Assembly: GCA_050186055.1 (NCBI GenBank)
Contig: JBFWYV010000030.1
Span: forward strand, 1 to 26,157
DNA: 26,157 nt
From: CAMDPA01 sp050186055
GTDB lineage: Bacteria; Pseudomonadota; Alphaproteobacteria; Rhizobiales; Hyphomicrobiaceae
Reading direction: 5' to 3'
Shown here: in pieces, positions 7,526 to 15,564 of the stretch
How the letters are laid out: each line of letters starts with the position of its first letter
How positions within the stretch are numbered: position 1 is the first letter of the stretch
The notes under the pieces: generated by a model
Told to the model about the DNA's origin: nothing
Databases searched by the model: none
The model's input: only the letters and a program-made list of their open reading frames with translations
Translations under genes and position numbers: made by a program

Positions 7526-8830
7526 ATGATTTTGTCAGCCGCGCTCATGCATGGCCTTGGCCACCAGCCTGGCGCATGGCGCGTTCGCCGGGGCCCTTCG
7601 AGCGATTATGTCTCTCCGGACATGTACGCCGCCATCGCGCGCAAGGCGGAGGCGGGCAAGCTCCATGTCCTGTTCCTGGCTGAGCAGATAACCAACCAGG
7701 AAGTTGGGGCACAACGCCCGTGCGGCGCGATGGATACAGCCGCAGTCCTGTCCTTCATGGCCGCCGTTACCAGCCGGATCGGACTCGTTGGGACGGCTTC
7801 GACGACCTATAACCAGCCCTATGACATAGCTCGGAAGTTTGCCACCGCTGATCATCTCTCGAAGGGCCGGGTGGGCTGGAACTGCGTGACGACAGCCCAC
7901 GCCGTTGCAGCCCAGATGTTCGGCACCGGCAAGCATCCGGAGGCGCCCGAGCGCTATAGCCGGGCGGACGAGTTCCTCGATATCGTGATCAAGCTGTGGG
8001 AGAGCTGGGAGCCGGACGCGCTCGTTGACGACAAGAAGAACAACATCTTCGCCGATCCCAGCAAGATTCATGCGATCAACTATTCCGGCGAGAACTTCAC
8101 CGTGCGTGGGCCGCTGCCATTCATTCGCTCGCGCCAAGGCCGGCCGGTGATCTTCCATGCCGGCTCCTCCCCCACGGGCCGGGATCAGGCTGCAAGATTT
8201 GCGGACGTGGTATTCACTGCCCAGCATACGACCGAAGGCGCGAAGGCGTTTCGAACCGATATGCGCCGGCGGGCGGAAGGCCACGGCCGGCATCCGGACT
8301 CGATCAAGATTCTTCCCGGCATGAACGTCGTCCTTGGGGAGACCTTGGACGAGGCAAAGCGCAAGAAGGCGGCCCTCGACAACGCCCTGACGCTCGATCA
8401 GCTACTGGCGACGATGGCGAGGATCTGCGGCGTAAGCCCCGGCCTGCTTCGCGAGCATCTCGATCGGCCGTTCCCGATCGACGAGCTTCCGCCGGACGAG
8501 GAGCTCAAGAACGGCGTTGGCTGGCGCAAGAGCGTCATTGATCTCGTGGTCACGGAAAAACTCACGGTGCGCGAGCTCCTCACGCGCGCGCCAAGCTCGC
8601 ATCAGCATATTGTGGGGACCGCCTCCGATGTTGCGGACGCCATGGAAGAGAGGCTGGAAGCGCAGGCTGCCGATGGCTTCACGATGATGGTCGACATGCT
8701 CCCCGAGGGCGTGGACGACATCGTAAATCTCCTGGTGCCGGAACTGCAGCGGCGCGGCTTGTTCCACACGGAGTACAGTCATCACTATCTTCGAGACATG
8801 CTTGGCCTTGGCAAGTCCGCGTGCTCATGA
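7526..8830 (+). CDS. LLM-class flavin-dependent monooxygenase (NtaA/SnaA/DszA family)
   Basis: This 434-aa cytoplasmic enzyme has the bacterial-luciferase TIM-barrel fold. It uses FMNH2 supplied by a separate reductase, and O2, to oxidise an organic substrate. Family signs are GHQPGAWR at the N-terminus, GLVGTASTTYNQPYDIARKFATADHLS, GRVGWNCVTT, and IFHAGSSPTGRDQAARFADVVFTAQ (FMN-binding region of the NtaA group). The ATG at 7526 is preferred because AAGGAAGG lies just upstream and the product starts MILSAALM as in the family. A TTG at 7508 would add six residues and also has AGGAAG upstream. The substrate cannot be told; relatives act on nitrilotriacetate, dibenzothiophene sulfone and similar compounds. 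No reductase gene is adjacent. Confidence 0.9.
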   Translation: MILSAALMHGLGHQPGAWRVRRGPSSDYVSPDMYAAIARKAEAGKLHVLFLAEQITNQEVGAQRPCGAMDTAAVLSFMAAVTSRIGLVGTASTTYNQPYDIARKFATADHLSKGRVGWNCVTTAHAVAAQMFGTGKHPEAPERYSRADEFLDIVIKLWESWEPDALVDDKKNNIFADPSKIHAINYSGENFTVRGPLPFIRSRQGRPVIFHAGSSPTGRDQAARFADVVFTAQHTTEGAKAFRTDMRRRAEGHGRHPDSIKILPGMNVVLGETLDEAKRKKAALDNALTLDQLLATMARICGVSPGLLREHLDRPFPIDELPPDEELKNGVGWRKSVIDLVVTEKLTVRELLTRAPSSHQHIVGTASDVADAMEERLEAQAADGFTMMVDMLPEGVDDIVNLLVPELQRRGLFHTEYSHHYLRDMLGLGKSACS

Positions 8831-9026
8831 CTTCGTCCTGCCGTCCGACGGCGCCTGGGCCCGTCCTCGACGCAGCCGACGCCATCCGGGCCGCGGAGAA
8901 AATCGATACCTGATGTCTCATTAGCCCTGTAGCGGATCGGCAGCGTCGGGCCTCAGATCTTCAAATAGCAGACCGCAGGCAGCATCATGATCCGGCCCCG
9001 GAGCAGATGCTCGCGATTGCTTCGAA

Positions 9027-9048
9027 GGCGAGAGCATGAGCCCTCGCC
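9027..9048 (-). terminator. Possible terminator hairpin after the TerC unit
   Basis: Read on the minus strand, GGCGAG and CTCGCC pair across a 10-nt loop, 21 nt after the stop of the 53-aa gene. There is no U-run after it, so termination is only a suggestion. Confidence 0.3.
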
Positions 9049-9068
9049 CCCGGCCTGTTTTCACTGTC

Positions 9069-9230
9069 TCACTTGATCGCCCGCCTGAGATCTGTCGAAA
9101 CAGACTTCGACTCCGGCTTCTGTCGTCCGGCCTTCTCCTCAGCGGTGAGTTTCACCCAGACAAAGATTGCCGCCCCGGCGAGGAGGACGAGGTTGATCCA
9201 GACCCAGCCTGCTATCATGAAGAACCGCAT
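9069..9230 (-). CDS. 53-aa single-pass membrane protein coupled to TerC
   Basis: The ATG at 9230 lies 2 nt after the TGA of the terC gene (TGACCATG), with GGAG inside the terC end about 8 nt upstream, so translation is coupled. The 53-residue product has one clear membrane helix at about residues 4-27 (FMIAGWVWINLVLLAGAAIF). After it comes a charged tail, KLTAEEKAGRQKPESKS, and the end DLRRAIK. This looks like a genuine small membrane protein rather than noise. The close linkage suggests a partner or regulator of the TerC protein. I know no family for it. Confidence 0.7.
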   Translation of the reverse strand: MRFFMIAGWVWINLVLLAGAAIFVWVKLTAEEKAGRQKPESKSVSTDLRRAIK

Positions 9231-9232
9231 GG

Positions 9233-9934
9233 TCAGGCTCCCTGTTCCTGGGTTTTATGTCTGGCGGCGCGGCGGTTGAGAAAATACCCGAGCACTACGA
9301 CGAAGACCGCACATATCGCAGCGGCGGGGAGTTCGATGCGATGGATCAACTTTTCGCCTAAGGTGCTGATCAGCCACGGGTCAGAAACGAGCATCTCACC
9401 GGCGATCCAGCCGAGCAGCGCGGCACCGGCCCAGACCAGGATCGGCAGACGGCCAAGCATCGCCATGATGATCGCCGAGCCGGCGACGATGAGCGGCACC
9501 GAGATGACGAGACCGACGATGAGCAGCGTGGTGGAATCCTTCGCCACCGCGGCGATGGCCAGAACATTGTCGAGGCTCATCACCGCGTCGGCGATCGCAA
9601 CGGTGCGGATCGCGTGCCAGAGCTGCTCGGTCTGCTGCACATTCCCGGCTCCCTCCTCGTCCTCACCGAGCAGCAGCTTGACAGAGATCCACAAGAGCAG
9701 GCAGCCGCCGATGATCTTCAGGAAGGGCGTCGAGAGCAGCGTGGCGACGATGACTGTGAAAATGATACGCAGCAGGACGGCGACAAGGGCGCCGAGCACC
9801 ATGCCGGGACGCTGTTTGTCCGGCGGCAGGCCGCGGCAGGCCATGGCGATGACGACGGCATTGTCGCCGGAGAGAATGATGTTGATCCAGATGATCTGTA
9901 CGAGCTTGAGAAGCTCGGGGCCGAGACTTTCCAT
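9233..9934 (-). CDS. TerC-family integral membrane protein (YjbE-like), probable metal ion exporter
   Basis: This 233-aa inner-membrane protein has about seven helices. The two TerC signature motifs are present: ILSGDNAVVIAMACRGL near residue 20 and AIADAVMSLDNVLAIAAVAKD near residue 110. Their membrane-embedded Asp residues are proposed metal ligands. A short acidic loop, GEDEEGAGNVQQTEQ, separates the halves. Members of this superfamily export Mn2+ or load metal onto exported enzymes; the tellurite link of the name applies to only some. The ATG at 9934 has GGAGCAAG upstream. A foldable 5' leader precedes it, and a 53-aa membrane protein gene follows after 2 nt. Confidence 0.9.
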   Translation of the reverse strand: MESLGPELLKLVQIIWINIILSGDNAVVIAMACRGLPPDKQRPGMVLGALVAVLLRIIFTVIVATLLSTPFLKIIGGCLLLWISVKLLLGEDEEGAGNVQQTEQLWHAIRTVAIADAVMSLDNVLAIAAVAKDSTTLLIVGLVISVPLIVAGSAIIMAMLGRLPILVWAGAALLGWIAGEMLVSDPWLISTLGEKLIHRIELPAAAICAVFVVVLGYFLNRRAARHKTQEQGA

Positions 9935-10032
9935 TGAAAACTTGCTCCGAAGGCGTACCGCGTGAGCGGCATGCGCGAGACCCGGCCAGCGCGCGGCTCT
10001 TGATGGCCGCAGGGTCGCGGGTTGTCGCGGAC

Positions 10033-10078
10033 GAAGCGACCTGACGCACTCCTATGGGCGTCTGCTCGCCCTCGCTTC
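10033..10078 (-). promoter_or_regulatory. Nested stem-loops in the terC leader, candidate riboswitch or structured 5' UTR
   Basis: GAAGCGA (10072-10078 on the minus strand) can pair with TCGCTTC (10033-10039). Inside, GGGCG/CGCCC (10056-10060 with 10067-10071) forms a hairpin that abuts the outer stem. The structure ends about 100 nt before the terC ATG. TerC/YjbE genes are often controlled by the yybP-ykoY Mn2+ riboswitch; I cannot confirm its consensus here by eye. Confidence 0.3.
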
Positions 10079-10103
10079 AGAGGGTTGGGGGGCCTGTGCC
10101 GAC

Positions 10104-10448
10104 CTACGCCGACGGGCGACGGACGGAGGGAGGCCCGCGGAATTCGGCATCCGGGGGGCGGTCGAGCGTCGCAAGAACGGGGAAGGAGGCTCTGTCCGCT
10201 TCGTCCTCGTCTGCATCTTCCTCAAGGTCTTCGGCAATGTAGGGCGCAGCGTTGAGGAGGGTCGCAGTGTCGCTCCGCCTATCGTCGGGCGCCGAGACAT
10301 ATTCCCCGAATCCGCTGCCGGGGAGCGGCGCGTCGAAGGTCGGCGCAACGATCGCAAGCAGCGCGAACAGCACCACGAAGACCTTCGTAAGGCCGTTATG
10401 GATGCTGGACCGACGCAGAATTGAGCCTCCCTCGACATGTCTTTTCAT
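10104..10448 (-). CDS. Hypothetical small membrane-anchored or secreted protein
   Basis: Read from the ATG at 10448 this is a 114-aa product. The N-terminus is basic (RRSSIHNGLTK), followed by one hydrophobic stretch (VFVVLFALLAIVAPTFDAPLP, about residues 23-43) that could be a signal peptide or anchor. The rest is polar, with an acidic run (EDLEEDADEDEAD) and a Pro/Arg-rich end. The ATG has no ribosome site. A strong GAGGGAGG lies at 10426-10433, downstream of it, and points to an in-frame ATT at 10421 or CTG at 10418, giving a more usual signal peptide of about 105 residues in total. No homologous family recognised. It may be transcribed with the TerC genes downstream (169 nt away). A real gene is more likely than not. 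Confidence 0.5.
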   Translation of the reverse strand: MKRHVEGGSILRRSSIHNGLTKVFVVLFALLAIVAPTFDAPLPGSGFGEYVSAPDDRRSDTATLLNAAPYIAEDLEEDADEDEADRASFPVLATLDRPPDAEFRGPPSVRRPSA

Positions 10449-10509
10449 ATTTTGGCATTTTCGAGGAGGGCCCCCGGCATGTCAAGCGCAACGCTGTGCG
10501 GGCGCGTGA

Positions 10510-10956
10510 GAGTCCAGCCGCCTGCGTCTGTCCCACCTGCACAACATCGTCAGAATGCTGGTGCCGGAGCGGCGCGGCCTGCTCCACCGCGACTACCGCC
10601 TTACGACGCGGCATTACGACGAGGCATTCGAGGCCATGTGCCGGACAGCGGGCTTCGCACCCAACATCGTGTTCAGAACGGACGACTATCAGTCGGTGCA
10701 GGGGCTGGCGACAGCTCATGTCGGGCTGGTGATCGTCCCGCGCCTGTCGATGACGGCGCAGCGGCCGGACATCACCGCGCGGCTCATCCACAAACCGGCG
10801 TTCATGCGCAGGATCGATGCCGTCACGCTGCCGCAGTCACAGGCCAATCCGCTTGCGCTCCGGCTACACAGGCTCCTAGCAGAGACGTGGACGGAAGCGG
10901 CGGATCATGGGACACCAACCGCCCGGGAAGGTCGTATCCCGGGATCCGGCTGGTGA
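10510..10956 (+). pseudogene. LysR-type regulator remnant, substrate-binding half only
   Basis: About 133 residues from the ATG at 10555 match the second half of a LysR effector-binding domain. They include AFEAMCRTAGFAPNIVFRTDDYQSVQGLATAHVG, then VIVPRLSM and a final IDAVTLP. The winged-helix DNA-binding half, normally the first 60-90 residues, and the first effector subdomain are missing. The frame is closed by a stop at 10507, and the 100 nt before it give no HTH. A decayed gene is the simplest reading. A shortened stand-alone effector-binding protein is possible but unlikely. The frame ends 9 nt before the amidotransferase gene, which it may originally have controlled or preceded. Confidence 0.65.
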
Positions 10957-10965
10957 GGAGAAGCA

Positions 10966-11712
10966 ATGTCCATTCAAGGGCGCCGTACGGCCGTCGCTTT
11001 GCGACACGTGGCATTTGAGGATCTCGGCCTCCTCTCACCGGTGCTGGGCGCGGCCGGATGGGATGTGACCTATGCCGATGCGCCAACGGACGATCTTGAT
11101 GATCCACGCATCGAGAACGCCGACCTGCTCGTGGTCCTGGGCGGGCCGATTGGGGCCTACGAGACTGACACATATCCGTTCCTGCGAAAGGAGATCGCAA
11201 TTCTCGAACGTCGCCTTGGACAAAGACGGCCGACGCTCGGAATCTGCCTCGGCTGCCAGCTCATGGCAGCAGCGCTCGGCGCACGTGTGTATCCAGGGCC
11301 GACGAAGGAGATCGGCTGGGGCCATGTCGAGCTCACGGCCGAGGGCCGCATATCGTTCCTTGGCGCGCTTTCCGGCCCTCGCTCAGCGGTGCTGCATTGG
11401 CATGGCGATACGTTCGATCTGCCCGACGGGGCGACGCACCTGGCCATGAACGCGCACTACGCCAATCAGGCATTTTCGTTTGGCCCGACTGCGTTTGCGT
11501 TGCAATTCCACATCGAGGCCGATCCCGATCGGCTTGAGTCCTGGTACGTCGGCCATGCGGCCGAGCTGGCAGCCTCAAGCATCGCCGTCGGTGAGCTGAG
11601 AGCTTCGACCGCGGCGGCAGCGCAACATGTAAAAGAGCAGGCCTGGCTGGTATTTACCGCCTTGCTCGAGCAGATCAATAAGTCCACCAGCTACATGACA
11701 AAGGCCGTGTGA
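10966..11712 (+). CDS. Class I glutamine amidotransferase (GMP synthase-like GATase)
   Basis: This 248-aa cytoplasmic enzyme would hydrolyse glutamine to release ammonia, or cleave a gamma-glutamyl bond. The triad is complete: C94 in GICLGCQLM, and H182 and E184 in LQFHIEADP. LVVLGGPIGAYE forms the oxyanion strand. It is a stand-alone domain with no fused synthetase. The family includes putative GMP synthase-like proteins and gamma-glutamyl hydrolases of unknown substrate. The ATG at 10966 has GAGGAG 5 nt upstream. A LysR remnant precedes it, so its original regulator may be lost. It converges with livF, leaving 86 nt between the stops and no clear terminator. Confidence 0.88.
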   Translation: MSIQGRRTAVALRHVAFEDLGLLSPVLGAAGWDVTYADAPTDDLDDPRIENADLLVVLGGPIGAYETDTYPFLRKEIAILERRLGQRRPTLGICLGCQLMAAALGARVYPGPTKEIGWGHVELTAEGRISFLGALSGPRSAVLHWHGDTFDLPDGATHLAMNAHYANQAFSFGPTAFALQFHIEADPDRLESWYVGHAAELAASSIAVGELRASTAAAAQHVKEQAWLVFTALLEQINKSTSYMTKAV

Positions 11713-11798
11713 CCCAGGCAGCAGGGCTGGCAAACAACAAGCGCCACAGTCGCCGGATACATTCGAGCGCGATATTCGGCATAGCCTCCGGATCCCGA

Positions 11799-12545
11799 TC
11801 AAATCGCCAGATACTGATTTCTCAGATCGGCATTCTCCATCACGGACGCGGCGGTGCCGTCGTAGACGATCTGGCCCATGTCGAGGATAAGAGCACGATT
11901 GGCCAATTCGAGAGCGGCAACGGCGTTCTGCTCGACGATGATGGTCGTGATGCCCAGATCCTTGATCTGGCGCACGATGTCCTCGATCTCCCTCACAATC
12001 ACAGGGGCCAGGCCTTCATAGGGCTCGTCGAGAAGCAGCAGCTTGATATCCCGGGCGAGTGCGCGCGCAACGGCGAGCATTTGCTGTTCGCCGCCCGAGA
12101 GCGTCACACCTTCCTGCTTGCGGTGCTCGGCCAGATGCGGGAAATGCTCGTAGATCTTCTCAAGCGGCCAGCCGATCGGCTTGGCGATCTGCGCCAGCTT
12201 CAGGTTTTCTTCGACAGTGAGGCCGGGAATGATGCGGCGGTCCTCCTGCACGAACTGAATACCGTGCGCCGATGCCTGAAAATCCCGCAGCTCGTGGACC
12301 TTCACGCCGCCGAGCAGGATTTCACCGCGCTTCAGCTTCGGATCGGCGGCGCGCGCAAGCGTACGCAGCGTGGACGTCTTGCCGGCGCCATTGCGACCGA
12401 GAAGCGCAACGATATCGCCCTCGTCGATGTCGAAGCTCACGCCTTGGACGATGTAGCTCTCGCCGTAGTAGGCGTGGATGTCGCGCACGCTGAAGTAGGC
12501 GGTTTTGACCTCCGAGTGCTGCGAGGGTGTCGTCATGGCATCCAT
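11799..12545 (-). CDS. livF: Branched-chain amino acid-type ABC transporter ATPase LivF
   Basis: This 248-aa ATPase sits on the cytoplasmic side of a HAAT-family importer. Walker A is GRNGAGKTST near residue 50, the signature is LSGGEQQMLAVARAL and Walker B is LLLLDEPYEGLAP. The C-terminal half has TTIIVEQNAVAALELANRALIL, typical of LivF. The ATG at 12545 overlaps the livG stop by one base (TGATG) and has GGAGGT 8 nt upstream; an ATG at 12536 is less well placed. It is the last gene of the livKHMGF cluster. The substrate is set by the binding protein and need not be an amino acid. Confidence 0.93.
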   Translation of the reverse strand: MDAMTTPSQHSEVKTAYFSVRDIHAYYGESYIVQGVSFDIDEGDIVALLGRNGAGKTSTLRTLARAADPKLKRGEILLGGVKVHELRDFQASAHGIQFVQEDRRIIPGLTVEENLKLAQIAKPIGWPLEKIYEHFPHLAEHRKQEGVTLSGGEQQMLAVARALARDIKLLLLDEPYEGLAPVIVREIEDIVRQIKDLGITTIIVEQNAVAALELANRALILDMGQIVYDGTAASVMENADLRNQYLAI

Positions 12546-13303
12546 CAGTGCCCACCTCCGAGGTACGCTTCCTGAACCACGGGATCTCCCCTCACTTCGT
12601 CCGGCTTGCCGTCCGCAATGATGCGGCCTTGCGCCAATACAGTCACACGGTCGGCAAGCGAAAAGACGACGTGCATGTCGTGCTCGATGATCACTTTCGT
12701 CATGCCACGCTCTTTGACCTTCTTGAGGAGATCGATCGTGGAGTTTGTGTCGTGCCGCGACATGCCCGCGGTCGGCTCGTCGAGGAGAAGCAGTCGGGGA
12801 TGCTGGATCAGTCCCATCGCCAGCTCGAGGCGGCGCTTGTCGCCACGCGAAAGGCTTGCCGCCACGACGTCCTTGTGCTGGACGAGTCCGACATCGGCGA
12901 GCCAATGCTCGGCTTCATCGCGGATGTCGGCGCGTCCCAATGCGCTTTGCATGGCGTTGATCCTAAAGGCACCGTCCTTCTTTCCGAAGGCTGGAACCAT
13001 GACATTCTGCAGCAACGTGAGATCAGGGAAGATCTCCGGCGTCTGGAAGACGCGCACGACGCCCATCTGGTTGATCTCGTACGGCTCCTTTCCGGTGATC
13101 ACTTGACCATCGAAGACGACGGCGCCTGAATCGGGTGCGAGCCGGCCGATGCACACGTTCAAAAGCGTCGACTTTCCCGCGCCGTTGGGACCGATGATGG
13201 CGTGTGTCGTGCCTTCCATGACTTGCAGGTCGATGTCGGCGAGCGCCCTGAGGCCGGCGAAGCTTTTTTGCACATCAGCGACGTGGAGTACGACATTGGC
13301 CAT
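12545..13303 (-). CDS. livG: Branched-chain amino acid-type ABC transporter ATPase LivG
   Basis: This 252-aa partner ATPase of LivF has Walker A GPNGAGKST (residues 38-46) and Walker B RLLLLDEPTAGM, followed by VIIEHDMHVVFSLADRVTVL. The signature motif reads LSRGDKRRLE in place of LSYGDQR, a mild variant often seen in LivG proteins. The ATG at 13303 (MANVVLHV) has GAGGGG upstream. An ATG at 13321 would add six residues and overlaps the livM stop as ATGA, so it cannot be excluded. It is the fourth gene of the operon. Confidence 0.93.
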   Translation of the reverse strand: MANVVLHVADVQKSFAGLRALADIDLQVMEGTTHAIIGPNGAGKSTLLNVCIGRLAPDSGAVVFDGQVITGKEPYEINQMGVVRVFQTPEIFPDLTLLQNVMVPAFGKKDGAFRINAMQSALGRADIRDEAEHWLADVGLVQHKDVVAASLSRGDKRRLELAMGLIQHPRLLLLDEPTAGMSRHDTNSTIDLLKKVKERGMTKVIIEHDMHVVFSLADRVTVLAQGRIIADGKPDEVRGDPVVQEAYLGGGH

Positions 13304-13317
13304 TTCGCGTGCCCCTC

Positions 13318-14451
13318 TCATTCAGCCGCCGCGAGCTTGCCGGCTTCTGACTTCCGGCCATTTCTGTCTCGGCTGAAGCGGGCGCGTATTCTGCGTGCGC
13401 CTTCCATGAGACCTCCGGGCAGGAAGATGACGATGAGCATGAAAATGATGCCGAGGGTCAGATGCCAGCCCTCGCCGACGAACGGCGCTGTGATGGACAC
13501 GACGACGTCACGCGCACCGTCCGGCAGGAACGAGAAGATGGTTTCGAGCTTGGCGTGATGAAATGCCGAGAAGATGTTCTCGAAGTATTTGATCACCACA
13601 GCGCCGATGAAGGGGCCAACGAGGGTACCAACGCCACCGAGAATGGTCATCAGCACGACCTCGCCCGATGCCGTCCATTGCATGCGCTCAGCACCTGCCA
13701 AAGGATCGGTGACTGCGAGCAGTCCGCCCGCGAGGCCCGCATACATGCCGGATATGATGAAGGCCGTCAGGGCGTACGGGCGTGTGCTGAAGCCGGTGTA
13801 TTGCATGCGGTTCTGATTGGACTTGATGGCACGCAGCGCCAGACCGAAGGGCGACTGATCAATCCGCATCGCAATGAAGAAGCATAGGATCAGAACGACA
13901 GCGCACAGATAGAAGCCGCTTATTCCGCTCATGCTGATGCCGAAGAGATCCGGCGTTGGGATTCCTACCTCCTCTATGCCCATCGCGCGATCGAGCACAC
14001 GCGGATCGTTGAGCGCGAGTTGCAGGCCGGTTTCCCCATTCGTGATCGGCGTGAACACCGAGTATGCCAGGTTGTATGACATCTGCGCGAAGGCGAGCGT
14101 GAGAATGGAGAAGTAGATGCCGGAGCGCCGCAGGCTCACATAGCCGATGGCGGCTGCGAATATACCGGCGCACAGGATGGCGAAGAGGATCGCAGGAAGA
14201 GCTTCCATGGTCAGAAGCTTGAACGACCAGACGGCGGCATACGATCCGACGCCGAGGAAGGCGGCATGGCCGAACGAGAGGTAGCCGGTCATGCCGAAGA
14301 GAATGTTGAAGCCGATGGCGAAGATGCCATAGATGGCGAACTTCTGCATAAGATCAGGATAGGCTGCTCCGAGCGGCAGGAGCCAGATCGGCATGGTCAG
14401 GACGACAGCCGAGAAGATGCCTAGCTGGACGAGGTCGTTGCGAAGGACCAT
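13318..14451 (-). CDS. livM: Branched-chain amino acid-type ABC transporter permease LivM
   Basis: This 377-aa inner-membrane permease has about eight to ten helices. The family motif is visible as FNILFGMTGYLSFGHAAFLGVGSYA near residue 50. The EAA-like cytoplasmic loop is RIDQSPFGLALRAIKSNQNRMQYTGFSTRPYALTAFIISG, a conserved LivM signature. The last 70 residues are GVGTLVGPFIGAVV and a basic tail. It starts 5 nt after the livH stop and overlaps livG by ATGA if the longer livG start is used. It forms the translocation pore with LivH. Confidence 0.94.
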   Translation of the reverse strand: MVLRNDLVQLGIFSAVVLTMPIWLLPLGAAYPDLMQKFAIYGIFAIGFNILFGMTGYLSFGHAAFLGVGSYAAVWSFKLLTMEALPAILFAILCAGIFAAAIGYVSLRRSGIYFSILTLAFAQMSYNLAYSVFTPITNGETGLQLALNDPRVLDRAMGIEEVGIPTPDLFGISMSGISGFYLCAVVLILCFFIAMRIDQSPFGLALRAIKSNQNRMQYTGFSTRPYALTAFIISGMYAGLAGGLLAVTDPLAGAERMQWTASGEVVLMTILGGVGTLVGPFIGAVVIKYFENIFSAFHHAKLETIFSFLPDGARDVVVSITAPFVGEGWHLTLGIIFMLIVIFLPGGLMEGARRIRARFSRDRNGRKSEAGKLAAAE

Positions 14452-14455
14452 CTTC

Positions 14456-15478
14456 TCAGTGCTCCATCACGCCTTTGCGGCCCATGAGTCCCCGCGGCAT
14501 TACGAGGAGAACGACGACGGCCACGAGGTATATGATCACCTGATCGATGCCCGGGATGATGTTCTTCACTTCATTGAGTGAGGCAATGGATTGCAAGACG
14601 CCGAGGAGGAAGCCCGCTGCGACAGCCCCACCCACCGATCCCATGCCGCCAACGACGACAACGACGAAGGAGAGCACCAGGAAATCCATGCCAATGTGAT
14701 AGTTCGGCGGCACGATCGGCGTATACATGGCTCCGGCGATGCCAGCCACCACGGCGGCGATGCCAAAAACGACCGTGAAACGGCGTTGAATGTCGATGCC
14801 GAGAAAGCCGACGGTCTGGCGGTCTTCCATGCCGGCGCGCACGACCATGCCGTAGGTCGTGAACCGCAGGAAGCCGATGACCAGTCCGATCACGAGCAGC
14901 GCAAACATCAGGTAGACCAGGCGCCACCAGGGATAGTAGATCCCGCCAAGGCCGATCCAGGCGCCGACGTTGGCGCTGCCCGACAGGTCCGGCGGCGCGC
15001 CGATCGGAATGGGGTTAGCCCCAAAGACCGCTTTGACGATCTCCTGCATGACAATGGCAAGACCGAAGGTCACGAGGATCTGTTCTGCGTGCGGTCGCCG
15101 ATAGAAGAAGCGGATCAGCCCGCGTTCAATAGCGATGCCGACCACGAGCATGGTCGGAATCGCAAGCAGAAGAGAGAGCGGCACGGACCACTGAACCAGA
15201 AAGGCGCCGAAATCGCCGAGCCACGCCTGGACGAGCGGTGTCCTGACCTCCATCGGGGTGCCCCACGGCGTCGTGCGGGAAGGATCAAGCGTCACCGTTT
15301 CCAACTGAACCAAGCGGCTGAACACAACTGCGCAGAAGGCCCCGATCATGAACAGCGCACCGTGCGCAAAGTTCACCACGCCAAGCGTTCCGAACACAAG
15401 CGTGAGCCCCAATGCGATCAGAGCATAGGCAGCCCCCTTGTCGAGACCATTCATCAACTGAAGAATAATCTGATCCAT
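14456..15478 (-). CDS. livH: Branched-chain amino acid-type ABC transporter permease LivH
   Basis: This 340-aa inner-membrane permease begins with the typical LivH N-terminus, LMNGLDKGAAYALIALGLTLVFG, then GVVNFAHGALFMIGAF. The middle includes RRPHAEQILVTFGLAIVMQEI and the loop GMVVRAGMEDRQTVGFLGIDIQ. The C-terminus has GGMGSVGGAVAAGFLLGV. The segment FSRLVQLETVTLDPSRTTPWGTPMEVRTPLVQ is a longer periplasmic loop than usual and resembles LivH proteins of non-amino-acid importers. The gene lies 86 nt after livK, beyond a strong stem-loop. Confidence 0.94.
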   Translation of the reverse strand: MDQIILQLMNGLDKGAAYALIALGLTLVFGTLGVVNFAHGALFMIGAFCAVVFSRLVQLETVTLDPSRTTPWGTPMEVRTPLVQAWLGDFGAFLVQWSVPLSLLLAIPTMLVVGIAIERGLIRFFYRRPHAEQILVTFGLAIVMQEIVKAVFGANPIPIGAPPDLSGSANVGAWIGLGGIYYPWWRLVYLMFALLVIGLVIGFLRFTTYGMVVRAGMEDRQTVGFLGIDIQRRFTVVFGIAAVVAGIAGAMYTPIVPPNYHIGMDFLVLSFVVVVVGGMGSVGGAVAAGFLLGVLQSIASLNEVKNIIPGIDQVIIYLVAVVVLLVMPRGLMGRKGVMEH

Positions 15479-15519
15479 CAGCGTTCGCGTCCGCGCTTTC
15501 CGCTCATTTCACGACATAT

Positions 15520-15547
15520 CGGCCGGACGACGGATGTCGTCCGGCCG
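15520..15547 (-). terminator. 12-bp perfect stem-loop between livK and livH
   Basis: CGGCCGGACGAC and GTCGTCCGGCCG pair perfectly around a 4-nt loop. The structure begins 17 nt after the livK stop and ends 41 nt before livH. There is no U-run, so partial termination or 3'-end protection of livK mRNA is more likely than full termination. This would give more binding protein than permease. Confidence 0.7.
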
Positions 15548-15564
15548 CGCTGCGTTTACGCGTC

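Noticed and set aside
9036..9965. 309-aa plus-strand open frame opposite the TerC gene
   Set aside because: It is antisense to a clear TerC protein, is full of Ser, Thr and Arg, and shows no family motif.
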